Of a stretch of DNA of 64,000 nt, positions 26,704 through 36,279 are shown piece by piece. The translations under genes were made by a program, and so were the position numbers. Numbering within the stretch: the stretch's first letter is position 1; each line of letters opens with the position of its first letter. Under the pieces are notes generated by a model. It did not search any database. It was not told the origin of the DNA and saw nothing but the letters and a program-made list of their open reading frames with translations. The DNA is taken from positions 493,126-557,125 of the forward strand of contig NZ_LFNF01000005.1 in NCBI RefSeq assembly GCF_001045445.1, read 5' to 3'. Source of the stretch: Chryseobacterium sp. BLS98 (GTDB lineage: Bacteria; Bacteroidota; Bacteroidia; Flavobacteriales; Weeksellaceae).

Positions 26704-28404
26704 TCAGGAATTCTGAAGTTCTTTTCTGTTGCTTTTCAGTTGGGTATTGTATTCTACAAAATCAGCGAGCTTCTGGTATTGCTGCATTAATTCTCTGTAG
26801 TGCTGTACTTGTTCCGCTTTCGGCTGGTATTCCGCTTCAAATGCGGAGCCCATTTTCATGCTTGCTTCCTGAACGGTAGGATAAATCCCTGCTGATACGG
26901 CCGCATAAACAGCAGCTCCCAAAGCAGGAGTCTGGTCCGAAGCGGCAACCACAATCGGCATATCCAGAACATTAGCGAGTGTCTGCATGATAAACGGCGA
27001 TTTCCTTGCTACTCCTCCGATTCCGATCACTTTGTTGATTTTCACACCTTCCTCTTCAAAACGGTCAACGATCTTTTTAGCTCCGAAACAAATGGCATTC
27101 ACCAAAGCTTTGAAAATATGGGGAGCTTTTGTTCCCAGAGAAAGCTGGCTTATGGCTGCTTTAAGCTCCTGGTCTGCATCCGGTGTTCTTCTTCCGTTTA
27201 CCCAGTCCAATGCAACCGGAACCGCATCTGAAAGAGGAATTTTTTCTGCTTCAAGGGTTAATTTTCTGATAAGTCCGGCCTCCATTTCTTCTGCGAGCTT
27301 AGTCTTCTGCTCGTCTGAAATACTTTGGGAATGCATCATAACCTGGTGAACGGGCCACATCAGAATGTCTTTATACCAGGCCAGCACATCTCCAAAGGCA
27401 GACTGTCCTGCTTCAAGCCCTATTAATCCGGGAATTACAGAGCCGTCAACCTGACCGCAGATTCCTTTTACTGTTGTATCTCCAATGGTTTCTCCTGAGG
27501 CCACCATGATATCACAGGTGGAAGTTCCCATGATTCTGATCAGGGTATTTTCTTCCACTTTTGCTCCCACTGCCCCTGAATGGGCGTCGAAAGTTCCAAC
27601 AGTGATGATGGTATTGGTTGTAAGGCCGGTTTTGGCTGCCCATTCTTCATTCAGGTGGCCGGCAATTTCGTCTGAAGTATAAGTTTCCCGGTATAATCTT
27701 CCCCTGAGCTCTCCCAGGGAAGGATCAAGCCTGTTTAAAAATTCTACTGAGGGCAAACCTCCCCATGACTCATGCCACATGGCTTTGTGGCCTGCTGCAC
27801 AACGGCTTCTTTTGAAAGTTGCCAGGTCTTTATGATCTGATAAAAGATAGGTCAGATAATCACAGTGTTCCATCCAGGTATAAGCAGCATTTTTTACCCC
27901 TGCATCCACTCTGCTGATGTGTAGTATTTTGGCCCAAAACCATTCTGAAGAGTAAATACCGCCTTCATATTTTGTATAACCTTCCCCACCCCAGGTTCTT
28001 GCCAGGGTATTGATTTCTTCGGCTTCCCGGATAGCGGTGTGGTCTTTCCATAAAACCATCATCGCATGCGGATTCTCTTCAAATCCGGAAACCAGTGCCA
28101 GTGCTGTTCCGTCACTTGTCACAGGAAGCGGCGAAGAGCCTGTAGTATCAATGCAAATACTAACGATCTGCTCTGCTGGTATCCCACTTTCTTTTACTAC
28201 TTCTGAAATGGTTTTTTCCAACCCTTCAATATGATCTAAGGGATGCTGTCTGAAGCTGTTGGCTGAGGGATTACAAAATTTACCTTCTTTCCATCTCTGG
28301 TAATAGCTGACTGAAGAAGTTACTTCGGAACCGTTTTCTGTATCAATAAGGACAGCCCGTACGGAATCTGTACCATAGTCCAGCCCGATAACATATTTTT
28401 TCAT
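26704..28404 (-). CDS. araB: L-ribulokinase
   Basis: This 566-residue FGGY-family kinase phosphorylates L-ribulose. The N-terminal GLDYGTDSVRAVLID, the central WMEHCDYLTYLL and FDAHSGAVGAK blocks and the ATP-site GTSTCDIMV segment are characteristic of AraB. It is the first gene of the arabinose operon. The 128-bp leader carries a TATATTTG -7 box and an AraR-like palindrome over the -33 region. Confidence 0.97.
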   Translation of the reverse strand: MKKYVIGLDYGTDSVRAVLIDTENGSEVTSSVSYYQRWKEGKFCNPSANSFRQHPLDHIEGLEKTISEVVKESGIPAEQIVSICIDTTGSSPLPVTSDGTALALVSGFEENPHAMMVLWKDHTAIREAEEINTLARTWGGEGYTKYEGGIYSSEWFWAKILHISRVDAGVKNAAYTWMEHCDYLTYLLSDHKDLATFKRSRCAAGHKAMWHESWGGLPSVEFLNRLDPSLGELRGRLYRETYTSDEIAGHLNEEWAAKTGLTTNTIITVGTFDAHSGAVGAKVEENTLIRIMGTSTCDIMVASGETIGDTTVKGICGQVDGSVIPGLIGLEAGQSAFGDVLAWYKDILMWPVHQVMMHSQSISDEQKTKLAEEMEAGLIRKLTLEAEKIPLSDAVPVALDWVNGRRTPDADQELKAAISQLSLGTKAPHIFKALVNAICFGAKKIVDRFEEEGVKINKVIGIGGVARKSPFIMQTLANVLDMPIVVAASDQTPALGAAVYAAVSAGIYPTVQEASMKMGSAFEAEYQPKAEQVQHYRELMQQYQKLADFVEYNTQLKSNRKELQNS

Positions 28405-28459
28405 GGTGGTGAAACGTTTTTGATGGTTGAGATTTTAATTTCTCCTGATGAGATAAAAA

Positions 28460-28467
28460 CAAATATA
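28460..28467 (-). promoter_or_regulatory. Candidate -7 box (TATATTTG) of the araB operon
   Basis: On the minus strand TATATTTG fits TAnnTTTG and lies 56 nt upstream of the araB ATG. The -33 position falls inside the palindrome at 28481-28505. Confidence 0.55.
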
Positions 28468-28480
28468 AGATTCTATTTTA

Positions 28481-28505
28481 AATAAATGTAAAAAATACAC
28501 TTATT
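28481..28505 (-). promoter_or_regulatory. Candidate AraR operator of the araB-araD-araA-galM-SSS operon
   Basis: The arms AATAAATGT and ACACTTATT are inverted with one mismatch in 9 and are separated by 7 nt (all A except one T). The geometry is identical to the site at 5875-5899. It covers the expected -33 region of the araB promoter, consistent with repression relieved by arabinose. Confidence 0.7.
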
Positions 28506-28532
28506 TTTTATAACCATATGAAATACAATTAA

Positions 28533-30524
28533 TTAAATTGTTTTCACTTTTAAAACCACTAAAGAATTGGCAGGAATTTCCGCTGAGATTTCACCATTTT
28601 TGGCTTCAGAAACCTCTTCTTTAGGCTTCACAGGCTCAGCATCGAAACTATTTTCACTGGAAAGTTGTGGTGCAGTCAGAAATATTTTGGTTATTTTTTT
28701 ACCGAGTTTCAGAGTTCCGAGTTTGATATTTACCGTTTTAGCCTGAGTATCAGTATTGACCATTTTAATAATAATTTCATTTGTTTTTGTATTCTTCACT
28801 GCTGTAGCGTATAACTTATCCTGCCCTGATAAAGCTTTCCCGTTACTTTCTATTTTCAGCAAATCCGTTCCTTTATTGTTGGAAAATAATTTCTGAACAT
28901 GATAGTTTGGTGTAGCATAAGATTTCAGATTATTGAACCAGATCAGGTCAGGCGTCCACTGCCAGCCATCAGCATGGGCAAAAAGCGGTGCATAGGAAGT
29001 CATATAGATCACATCTGCATTTCTTTCAAGACCGGTCATAAAAGCCGCTTCTGAAAGGGCTGTAAGCCAGTTATTCTTATTATCAGGCTTTACCACTCCT
29101 ACAGACTGGGCTGCATATTCTCCGGCAAACACTTTGGGTCCGGAACGGTCATAGTGGTCATATCTGCCTGCATTTTTCATGAACCAGTCGGGAGAATTGT
29201 AATAATGCTCATCTACCATCTGCGCGTTAAGCTGTTTCAACTCTTTCCAGCCATATTCAAAGAATTCGCCATCGGGTGACGGTCCGCTTCCTGAGATAAT
29301 CTTAATATCAGGGTATTTTGAGTGAATGGCTTTTTCAAACACTTTGTAGCGTTCAATATAATCTGCTCCCCACTGTTCATTTCCTACTCCTATAAATTTT
29401 AAATTAAAAGGTTTCGAATGCCCCATTTCAGCACGGAGTTTCCCCCATTTTGTTGTTTTGGGATCTCCGTTGGCAAATTCAATCAAGTCCTGAACATCCT
29501 GAACATAAGGATCGAGGTCTTCCATTTTTACCAGTTCAGCGGTATTGAACTGGCATGCCATTCCACAGCTCAGAATAGGAACGGGTTCTGCACCCAGATC
29601 TTCGGAAAGCTGGAAATATTCAAAAAATCCTAATCCGAAAGACTGTCCGTAATCCGGTGTAAGGCGATGCGGAAATCCTGTACTCCATTTATTGATGAGA
29701 TATTCGCGGTCTGCCACATTTCCTACTGTTTTTTTCCACTGATAGCGTTCTGCCAAAGTTCTTCCTTCTACAATACAGCCGCCCGGAAACCGTAAAAATC
29801 CCGGCTGCAAATCGTATAATTTCTGAACGAGATCTTTTCGTAAGCCTCCTTTTCTGCCTTTCCATGTATCCTGGGGAAAAAGGGATATCATATCCATGTT
29901 CACGATACCGTTTCCGGTAAATGTGATACGCAATTTTGCTTTTTCAACGGTTTGCGGTGATTTGAAAACCGTTGTATATTTCTGCCATTCCTTCCCTCTT
30001 ACAAGTGTAGAGGCGGAAGTGATTTCCTTTCCGTTTTCATCAACAAGGCTTACATTGACCGCTGAAATATTTCCTGAAACATTTTCCAGATGAAAGCTGA
30101 AATCATATTGTTCTCCCTGATGAAGCCCTATTCCCCTGAATCCTTCATTTTCCAGAAGATAATTTTTATTATTCAGAACGGTAATTCTTGCGTAATTTTT
30201 ATTGGATTTGGAAGGATCAGAATAAATGGTCAGAAATCCGGAATCCAGGTTAGGAGAAAGCGTTTTTGTATTGGGCTGTTTCCATCCTGTGAAAGGTTCG
30301 TCAAATTCAAAACTACGGTTTTTAATCAGTTCAGCATACAATCCGCCATCTGCTGCAAAATTGATGTCTTCAAAGAAAATCCCGTACATGGTGGGTTGTA
30401 TTTTAATATTTGCAGGATTTTCTTTCAGATCCAGATTATAGGTACGGATGGTATTATTCTGAGCCGAAAAAAAAGCGGCACTGAGGGAAATCGCGATGGA
30501 AAATATTTTATTTTTTGTTGTCAT
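28533..30524 (-). CDS. GH51 alpha-L-arabinofuranosidase
   Basis: This exported enzyme removes alpha-L-arabinofuranosyl side chains. I place the start at ATG 30524 (MTTKNKIFSIAISLSAAFFSAQ, a clear signal peptide); the frame extends to a TTG at 30569 whose extra 15 residues would precede the signal peptide. In the 663-residue form the acid/base is E383 (GVGNEQWG) and the nucleophile E469 (FAGEYAAQ). About residues 85-215 form an inserted carbohydrate-binding-like beta-sandwich (CBM4/9 type), as in many Bacteroidetes GH51 proteins, and the C-terminus is the usual beta-sandwich. It follows GH3 and precedes araB, linking arabinose release with arabinose catabolism. Confidence 0.93.
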   Translation of the reverse strand: MTTKNKIFSIAISLSAAFFSAQNNTIRTYNLDLKENPANIKIQPTMYGIFFEDINFAADGGLYAELIKNRSFEFDEPFTGWKQPNTKTLSPNLDSGFLTIYSDPSKSNKNYARITVLNNKNYLLENEGFRGIGLHQGEQYDFSFHLENVSGNISAVNVSLVDENGKEITSASTLVRGKEWQKYTTVFKSPQTVEKAKLRITFTGNGIVNMDMISLFPQDTWKGRKGGLRKDLVQKLYDLQPGFLRFPGGCIVEGRTLAERYQWKKTVGNVADREYLINKWSTGFPHRLTPDYGQSFGLGFFEYFQLSEDLGAEPVPILSCGMACQFNTAELVKMEDLDPYVQDVQDLIEFANGDPKTTKWGKLRAEMGHSKPFNLKFIGVGNEQWGADYIERYKVFEKAIHSKYPDIKIISGSGPSPDGEFFEYGWKELKQLNAQMVDEHYYNSPDWFMKNAGRYDHYDRSGPKVFAGEYAAQSVGVVKPDNKNNWLTALSEAAFMTGLERNADVIYMTSYAPLFAHADGWQWTPDLIWFNNLKSYATPNYHVQKLFSNNKGTDLLKIESNGKALSGQDKLYATAVKNTKTNEIIIKMVNTDTQAKTVNIKLGTLKLGKKITKIFLTAPQLSSENSFDAEPVKPKEEVSEAKNGEISAEIPANSLVVLKVKTI

Positions 30525-30590
30525 AGATATCGTATTTTGAAAACTATAGCCCGAAGGCAACGGTTTCAATTCTGTTCTGGATTAATCTTG

Positions 30591-33224
30591 CTATTTTACT
30601 TTTAACGGAATACTTTTCAACCCCGCATCATCAGAAGTTCCTCCGTAAAAGATGGTATAATCGCCGGGTTTTGAAACCAGATCATCTGCTTTTTCATCAT
30701 AGAAGGCAAATGAGTCTTTGGAAAGTGTCAGCTGAATATTTTTTGTTTCTTTAGATGTAATCAAAGTTCTTTCAAAAGCTCTTAAAGTTTTTACCGGTGC
30801 CTGGGCATCATTATTTCTTTTGATATAGACCTGAACGACTTCTTCACCATCCCTTTCTGAAACATTGGTTACGGGAACTGTAATTGTAACGTTTTCGTTG
30901 GTACTGATCGTATTTTTACTCAGTTTTGAATCTCCGTAAACAAAGTTTGAATAACTCAGACCGTGCCCGAACGGATAAAGAGGTTTTTCCGTCATATAAC
31001 GGTATGTTCTTCCCTGCATATCATAATTCTCAAATCCCTGATGTTTGCTTGTCTTTGAAAGGGAATTGTCCAGCTGTTCAATATTTTTATAAAAGGTAAC
31101 GGGTAATTTTCCGGAAGGATTATAATCGCCTGCCAAAACATCTGCTACAGCAGTTCCTCCGGATTGTCCGCCATACCAAGCATTCAATAAAGCATCATAA
31201 TTTTTCTCATCCTGTTCCAATCCCAGAGCGCTTCCGGTACAAAGAACAAAAACAACAGGTTTTCCGGTTTTTCTCAGCTCCGCCAACAGGTCCCGCTGAA
31301 CTTTAGGAAGGGCAATCGAAGTTTTGTCACCTCCTCTGAAGCCTTCTGCATTCACCATCATTTCTTCACCTTCCAGACTTGGTGAAAGTCCGCCTGCAAA
31401 AACAATAACGTCTGCATTTTTCACCTTTTCTCTCACCGAAGCAAAATTAACAGGGTCTTTTCTGTAGACCTCAAAGCTGATGCTTACATATTTTCCTTTT
31501 TGTGTATGACGCAGTTCTATCTGGTATTCTTTTCCTTTTTCCATTTTTACAGGAAACTCTGAAGGATGTCTTGCATCAGGCCCTTTCCTTGTTGCGATTT
31601 CTTTTCCGTCCACGAAAAGTGTATAGATATCAGAAGTGGAAGCAGAAAACACAACCTCTCCTGTATAGGTACTTTTAAAAATCCCTGAAATCATAGCTGA
31701 GGTATTTTCTCTTCCTACATTGGGTGCCAACTGGGTTCCTCCAAAACTGTTGTAACTGATAGTGGTTGAATTTACGGAAACATTAGCCGGCTGGCCTTTG
31801 AATTCATTGTTATTAAAAAACGTTACTTTCATTCCTTTCGCGCCGTTTTTCTGACTGATGAAATTCTGATAGAGTGAGGTTCTGGACGAAGGATCTGTTA
31901 CGTCGCTTCCTTTTTCGTAGATAATTTCAGCATTTGGGAATTTGGTTTTGATTCCTTCTAAAATCGTTACAATGGAAGAAGGGGTTCCGTTATAGTTTCC
32001 TAACTGCATCAATCCGTCATCAGCATTTGGTCCTACAACGGCAATTTTTTTAATACTTCTGCTGAGAGGCAGAATATTCTTTTCGTTTTTCATCAGCACG
32101 ATTGATTTTTGTGCCATTTTCAGTGCCTGCTTTTTATGTTCTTCAGAATCGACTACAGAATACGGAATGGTATTCCAGTGAACGGAAGATTTCGGATCAA
32201 GCATTCCCAGCTCAAACCAGCCTTTCAGGATTCTGCGCATTGATGCATCGATATCCTTTTCGGTAATCAGTCCGCTGGCCAGAGATTTATTCAGATTGTT
32301 ATAAGTATCTCCACATTCCAGATCCGTGGAATGTTTCAGGGCATCTGCTGCGGTTGTTTTTTCGTCAGGATGGGTGCCGTGGTATTTTTTCTGAAAGAAA
32401 TCGGCCAGTGCCCAGCAGTCTGAGACTACCATTCCGTCATACTTCCATTTTCCACGGAGAATTTCTGTAAGTAAAGTATTGTTTGCACAACACGGCTGGC
32501 CGTCAAAAGCATTGTAGGCACACATTACTTCTCTTACATTTCCCTCCTGAACCAACGCTTTGAAAGCGGGCAGATAGGTTTCATACAGATCTCTTTTTGA
32601 AATTTCTGCATTATAGGAATGGCGGTTCCATTCCGGTCCGCTGTGTACTGCAAAATGTTTGGCACAGGCATGGGTCTTAAAATATCTGGGATCATTTCCC
32701 TGCAGGCCTTTTACTGCTGCAACGCCCAGGACAGAGGTAAGATAAGGGTCTTCACCATAGGTTTCCTGGCCTCTTCCCCATCTCGGGTCGCGGAAAATAT
32801 TGATGTTGGGTGTCCAGAAGGTCAGCCCTTCGTATCGTCCTGTTTTTTGAGCTTCATCAAAAGACCTGTTGTATTTTGCCCGTGCTTCATCAGAAATCAT
32901 TTCAAACGTTTTAAAATGTTCCGGAACATCCCATGTGGCTGCCATCCCGATTGCCTGAGGAAAAACAGTAGCCGTACCTGCTCTTGCCACCCCGTGAAGT
33001 GCTTCATTCCACCATCCGTAGGCAGGAATTTCCAGACGGGGAACTGCCTGGGAGTTATCCATCATCATTCCTATCTTTTCTTCTGTTGTCAGTAAAGAAA
33101 GAAGGTTTTCTATTCTTTCATTAACCGGAAGATCCGGATTCCTGAACGGGTATTTATAATGGCTCTGAGCAAATAATAAAGATGCAGCCAGTGTTGCATA
33201 TAGGGTTAATATAAGTCTTTTCAT
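30591..33224 (-). CDS. GH3 beta-xylosidase-type hydrolase with PA14-like insert
   Basis: This 877-residue exported GH3 enzyme has a signal peptide (LILTLYATLAASLLFAQ), a TIM-barrel domain with nucleophile D269 (GMVVSDCWALADFF), an alpha/beta sandwich domain interrupted by a PA14-like module (about 450-590, DIYTLFVDGKEIATRKGPDAR) and a C-terminal fibronectin III-like domain. The order matches beta-xylosidase-type GH3 proteins (WWNEALHGVAR, FRDPRWGRGQETYGEDP). It probably releases xylose from xylo-oligosaccharides in the periplasm. It lies upstream of GH51 and has its own leader after the GH30 terminator. Confidence 0.92.
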   Translation of the reverse strand: MKRLILTLYATLAASLLFAQSHYKYPFRNPDLPVNERIENLLSLLTTEEKIGMMMDNSQAVPRLEIPAYGWWNEALHGVARAGTATVFPQAIGMAATWDVPEHFKTFEMISDEARAKYNRSFDEAQKTGRYEGLTFWTPNINIFRDPRWGRGQETYGEDPYLTSVLGVAAVKGLQGNDPRYFKTHACAKHFAVHSGPEWNRHSYNAEISKRDLYETYLPAFKALVQEGNVREVMCAYNAFDGQPCCANNTLLTEILRGKWKYDGMVVSDCWALADFFQKKYHGTHPDEKTTAADALKHSTDLECGDTYNNLNKSLASGLITEKDIDASMRRILKGWFELGMLDPKSSVHWNTIPYSVVDSEEHKKQALKMAQKSIVLMKNEKNILPLSRSIKKIAVVGPNADDGLMQLGNYNGTPSSIVTILEGIKTKFPNAEIIYEKGSDVTDPSSRTSLYQNFISQKNGAKGMKVTFFNNNEFKGQPANVSVNSTTISYNSFGGTQLAPNVGRENTSAMISGIFKSTYTGEVVFSASTSDIYTLFVDGKEIATRKGPDARHPSEFPVKMEKGKEYQIELRHTQKGKYVSISFEVYRKDPVNFASVREKVKNADVIVFAGGLSPSLEGEEMMVNAEGFRGGDKTSIALPKVQRDLLAELRKTGKPVVFVLCTGSALGLEQDEKNYDALLNAWYGGQSGGTAVADVLAGDYNPSGKLPVTFYKNIEQLDNSLSKTSKHQGFENYDMQGRTYRYMTEKPLYPFGHGLSYSNFVYGDSKLSKNTISTNENVTITVPVTNVSERDGEEVVQVYIKRNNDAQAPVKTLRAFERTLITSKETKNIQLTLSKDSFAFYDEKADDLVSKPGDYTIFYGGTSDDAGLKSIPLKVK

Positions 33225-33249
33225 AAATAGTATGGTTTCAATAAAGTCC

Positions 33250-33310
33250 TAAAAACTTTGTGGCTTTTGCGGTTAATAATTTCTAACCACGGATTTTCAC
33301 AGATGACTCT
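33250..33310. repeat. Degenerate interspersed repeat fragment
   Basis: The sequence CTTTGTGGCTTTTGCGGTTAA, followed by a CTAACCACGGATTTTCACAG stretch, resembles the right arm of the element at 43189-43332 and intergenic repeats common in Bacteroidetes genomes. It sits in the 191-bp spacer between the GH30 terminator and the GH3 start. Confidence 0.45.
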
Positions 33311-33367
33311 GTCTATTTTTTATGCTTATCTGTTTCAATCTTTATTTTTAATCCATCATTGTTGGAT

Positions 33368-33406
33368 ATTGATAAAGCCGGCATAAGCTAGTCTTATGCC
33401 GGCTTT
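33368..33406 (-). terminator. Strong hairpin terminator after GH30
   Basis: A perfect 14-bp stem (AAAGCCGGCATAAG at 33374-33387, CTTATGCCGGCTTT at 33393-33406) with a 5-nt loop lies 9 bp past the GH30 stop codon on the minus strand. The T-run is short (TTTAT), but the stem is very stable. It separates xylan module 2 from the GH3-GH51 unit. Confidence 0.75.
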
Positions 33407-33415
33407 GGATTCAGT

Positions 33416-36154
33416 TTACTCTTTGACAAATTTTTGTTTTACCACCGCATTATTTTTATGAGTAACCTCAATAAAATAAATACCGGCCGGGAAATCTCCC
33501 ACATTGATATGATTTTTCCCTGAATTTATTTTCAATCCTGACCTGATCACACTTCCTCTTCCATCAAAAATGGTAGCAGTTGCTTCCGAAAAATCAGAAT
33601 CAATAAAAAGATCTGCTTTTACAGGATTCGGATATATTTTAACTTGCTCTTTTTTAGCTTCAGCAAAAATGTTTCTGACACTTAAAGTTCCAAAACTTAA
33701 AGGAAGAACGTTGGCAGAATAGGTATTTTCTTCTGTAAGATAGGCTTTGAAAGAACCTATTGCAGGCTCACTTCCGGCAGTTACTTTATAGAAGCCTGTT
33801 ACTCCGTTTTCTGTTTTTAAAACATAGGCATTGGCCGGAACTTTGATGCTCTGATAAGCTCCATTCATCTGATTGATCGTGATCGCTTTAGGTGTGGAAA
33901 CATTTCCTGAGCCGTTGAAAGTAATATTTCCTGTTGCATTGATGATGACCGGAGTATTCGCAGGAATGATCCCGTTTGAAATTGCGGTACAGGTGATATT
34001 GCCTGCTCCGGGTGACATCATATAAGCAGTAACTCCAGATGGTATATTGGCCTGAAATGGCAGGATCAGCACATCGTAGCCATTAAATGTACGGCTGTAA
34101 GAAGCAGTATTTGCAGTAAAATTAAACGGCACCTGAAAATCCATACCCTGGCCGGAAAGGACAAGATTTGAACAGGCTGTACCTGAAATCACATTATTGG
34201 CAGATGAACTTACATTGGAATTCACATAATAGATACTGTTGGTATTGGCACTCATAGGCTGCCAGTTATTGGAGGAAGTAACCCCTGCTGCAGTTCTGAA
34301 ATCTACTGAGGTATAGTAACCGTTTTCCAATGCATCCATCAGATAGCTGTCACTTGCGGAATAGGTTCCTCCGAATTTGGAAGCAACTTCATTTCCCACA
34401 TTGAAATAAACATCTCCGAGATTAAGGGTAAGTACAGAACTGTAGTTGGAATTTCTCAGTCCTAAAATTCCTTTGCAGCCGTCTGTAAGAACCTGTCTTG
34501 AAATATCGAATGTGATATCAAAATTTCCTCCCTGCGGAAAATTAATCTTCCCATAATTATACGATTTTGTTACGCCCTGGCTGTTGATATAGTACAAGGT
34601 TGTATTGTCCGAATAGCTTTGTCCCGCTGTTGTATAGCTGTTTACATGCAGGATAAGCTTGTTGTACCTGTCATTAAGCTGAAGATATCCGTTAGCCGCT
34701 GTCATATTATTGCTGATAAGAGGACTTGGATTGGAGAACGTCATCGTTGTGTTACTGATATTGAATCCTGTACCAAATGCTGCACTGGTGGCCGTCTGTG
34801 TCTCAATTTTATTATAATGAATATCGCCTCCGGTCATTAAAGAAGCAGGTCTGTCGCTGCTTTTATTAAAAACAAAAGTCATGACACTGGAAGGGCTGAT
34901 ATCAGCAGTAGGCCGGAATGTTGCTGTACTCAAAGAAATAGGTGTGGTGACCATATTGGATTGTGTATTGGTCAGGATTTTTGTTCCTGAAGTCGTGTAG
35001 AAAGGCAGGTCAACCTTCAGGCTATACGTATTCTGAGAAGGGTTGATGACCATAAGAACCACCTGATTACCATCCTGGGAAATATAGGAAGAACCTTGTA
35101 AAACACCGGTTTTGTCATCCCATTTCGCTTCTATTCTTGTTTTTCCTGTGGTGTACTTGGCATAATGTGAAAGGATATAGCCTCTTTTGGTCATTACGCC
35201 TGAAGTAGTTCCATAGGTTCCGTCACCCATTAAGCCATAATACCTTTTGGCAGAATAATGGATCCATGCATTGATATTTCCCAATAATGCATTGTTGACG
35301 CTGCTGGCAAAAGTAAATGCATCTGTATTCCAGCTGAAATCTCGTGCCGGCTGGGTAGATGAAGAGTTCCAGTTGATCAGATATTCTGTCTGCCAGATTT
35401 CTTTATTATAATTCTGGAATTGTTTGTAGGTAGACTGGATGAGTCCATACTGATGGCCACCATACACTTCAAAATTAGCCATTGCTGCAGGATCCAGCAA
35501 AGCACTGGCAAAATTATCCGTAAATCCAACGCTTTCCGGGGCAATCACTTTACAGTTGATGAGCTGTCCGTAATTCTTGATAAAATTGGTAATTTGTGCA
35601 GGTGTCCAGATACATCCCTGATACTGGGCCATTTCATCCGGTTCGTTTTGAATGGAAATATAATCAAGCTCTACTCCATTGCTCTGAAGATAGGTAACAA
35701 AACTGTTAAGGTAAAGCGCATAATCCTGATAATTTTCCGGCTTTAAATAGCCTATCTGCTGTACTCCGTTGGCATCCGTATACACAGCATTGACATGATT
35801 GTTGGTTTTCCAGGCTGCAGGCATAGTCCACGGGCTGGCAAAAATAGTGAGCCCCATTGATTTGGCAAGCTGCGCTGTAGCCAGTACAGAACTCCAGTTG
35901 TTGCTGTTTTCGGGAATATAAAGTCTCATAATATTATATCCGCCTTCACTGGAAGCTCCCCAAAGTGTCTGAATCTCTGATGTTGTCATATGATTATAAG
36001 CAAACTGAGGACTACAGACAAATCCCCCGAATCCTTTTATTTTCTGATAAGGAATATTCTTATCAATTTTTACGGTAGTAAGCTGTCCGTATAGCATACA
36101 GCTGAAAAACAAACATATAGAATGAATGGTAACAAGGGTTAAAAGTTTTTTCAT
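33416..36154 (-). CDS. GH30 xylanase with type IX secretion C-terminal domain
   Basis: This 912-residue secreted protein has a signal peptide (about 1-23), then a GH30 (beta/alpha)8 plus beta-sandwich domain (about 25-430) with acid/base E171 (ISIQNEPDE) and nucleophile E257 (IWQTEYLI). A large beta-rich region (about 435-830) of uncertain type follows and may include carbohydrate-binding modules. The C-terminal domain (about 835-912, starting VKIYPNPVKADLFI and ending KQKFVKE) is a type IX sorting tail, so the protein is exported across the outer membrane. GH30 members in xylan loci are often glucuronoxylanases; that is likely here but not proven. It ends the module 2 operon. Confidence 0.9.
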   Translation of the reverse strand: MKKLLTLVTIHSICLFFSCMLYGQLTTVKIDKNIPYQKIKGFGGFVCSPQFAYNHMTTSEIQTLWGASSEGGYNIMRLYIPENSNNWSSVLATAQLAKSMGLTIFASPWTMPAAWKTNNHVNAVYTDANGVQQIGYLKPENYQDYALYLNSFVTYLQSNGVELDYISIQNEPDEMAQYQGCIWTPAQITNFIKNYGQLINCKVIAPESVGFTDNFASALLDPAAMANFEVYGGHQYGLIQSTYKQFQNYNKEIWQTEYLINWNSSSTQPARDFSWNTDAFTFASSVNNALLGNINAWIHYSAKRYYGLMGDGTYGTTSGVMTKRGYILSHYAKYTTGKTRIEAKWDDKTGVLQGSSYISQDGNQVVLMVINPSQNTYSLKVDLPFYTTSGTKILTNTQSNMVTTPISLSTATFRPTADISPSSVMTFVFNKSSDRPASLMTGGDIHYNKIETQTATSAAFGTGFNISNTTMTFSNPSPLISNNMTAANGYLQLNDRYNKLILHVNSYTTAGQSYSDNTTLYYINSQGVTKSYNYGKINFPQGGNFDITFDISRQVLTDGCKGILGLRNSNYSSVLTLNLGDVYFNVGNEVASKFGGTYSASDSYLMDALENGYYTSVDFRTAAGVTSSNNWQPMSANTNSIYYVNSNVSSSANNVISGTACSNLVLSGQGMDFQVPFNFTANTASYSRTFNGYDVLILPFQANIPSGVTAYMMSPGAGNITCTAISNGIIPANTPVIINATGNITFNGSGNVSTPKAITINQMNGAYQSIKVPANAYVLKTENGVTGFYKVTAGSEPAIGSFKAYLTEENTYSANVLPLSFGTLSVRNIFAEAKKEQVKIYPNPVKADLFIDSDFSEATATIFDGRGSVIRSGLKINSGKNHINVGDFPAGIYFIEVTHKNNAVVKQKFVKE

Positions 36155-36258
36155 AATATTTTGGTTTAAATATTTGTAATTTTGAGTGTAAATAATTGAA
36201 ATAAAACTGTATTTCAGATTGATGAGTTAAGATTAGTGCTTCATAATTAAAGTGTTGT

Positions 36259-36268
36259 TTGTGATAAG
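36259..36268 (+). promoter_or_regulatory. TTGTGATAAG element (one mismatch to the TTATGATAAG motif)
   Basis: Nine of ten bases match the decamer found near the NUDIX regulator genes. It lies in the 125-bp gap between GH115 and GH30. Weak support on its own. Confidence 0.2.
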
Positions 36269-36279
36269 TATTTGGTCAT

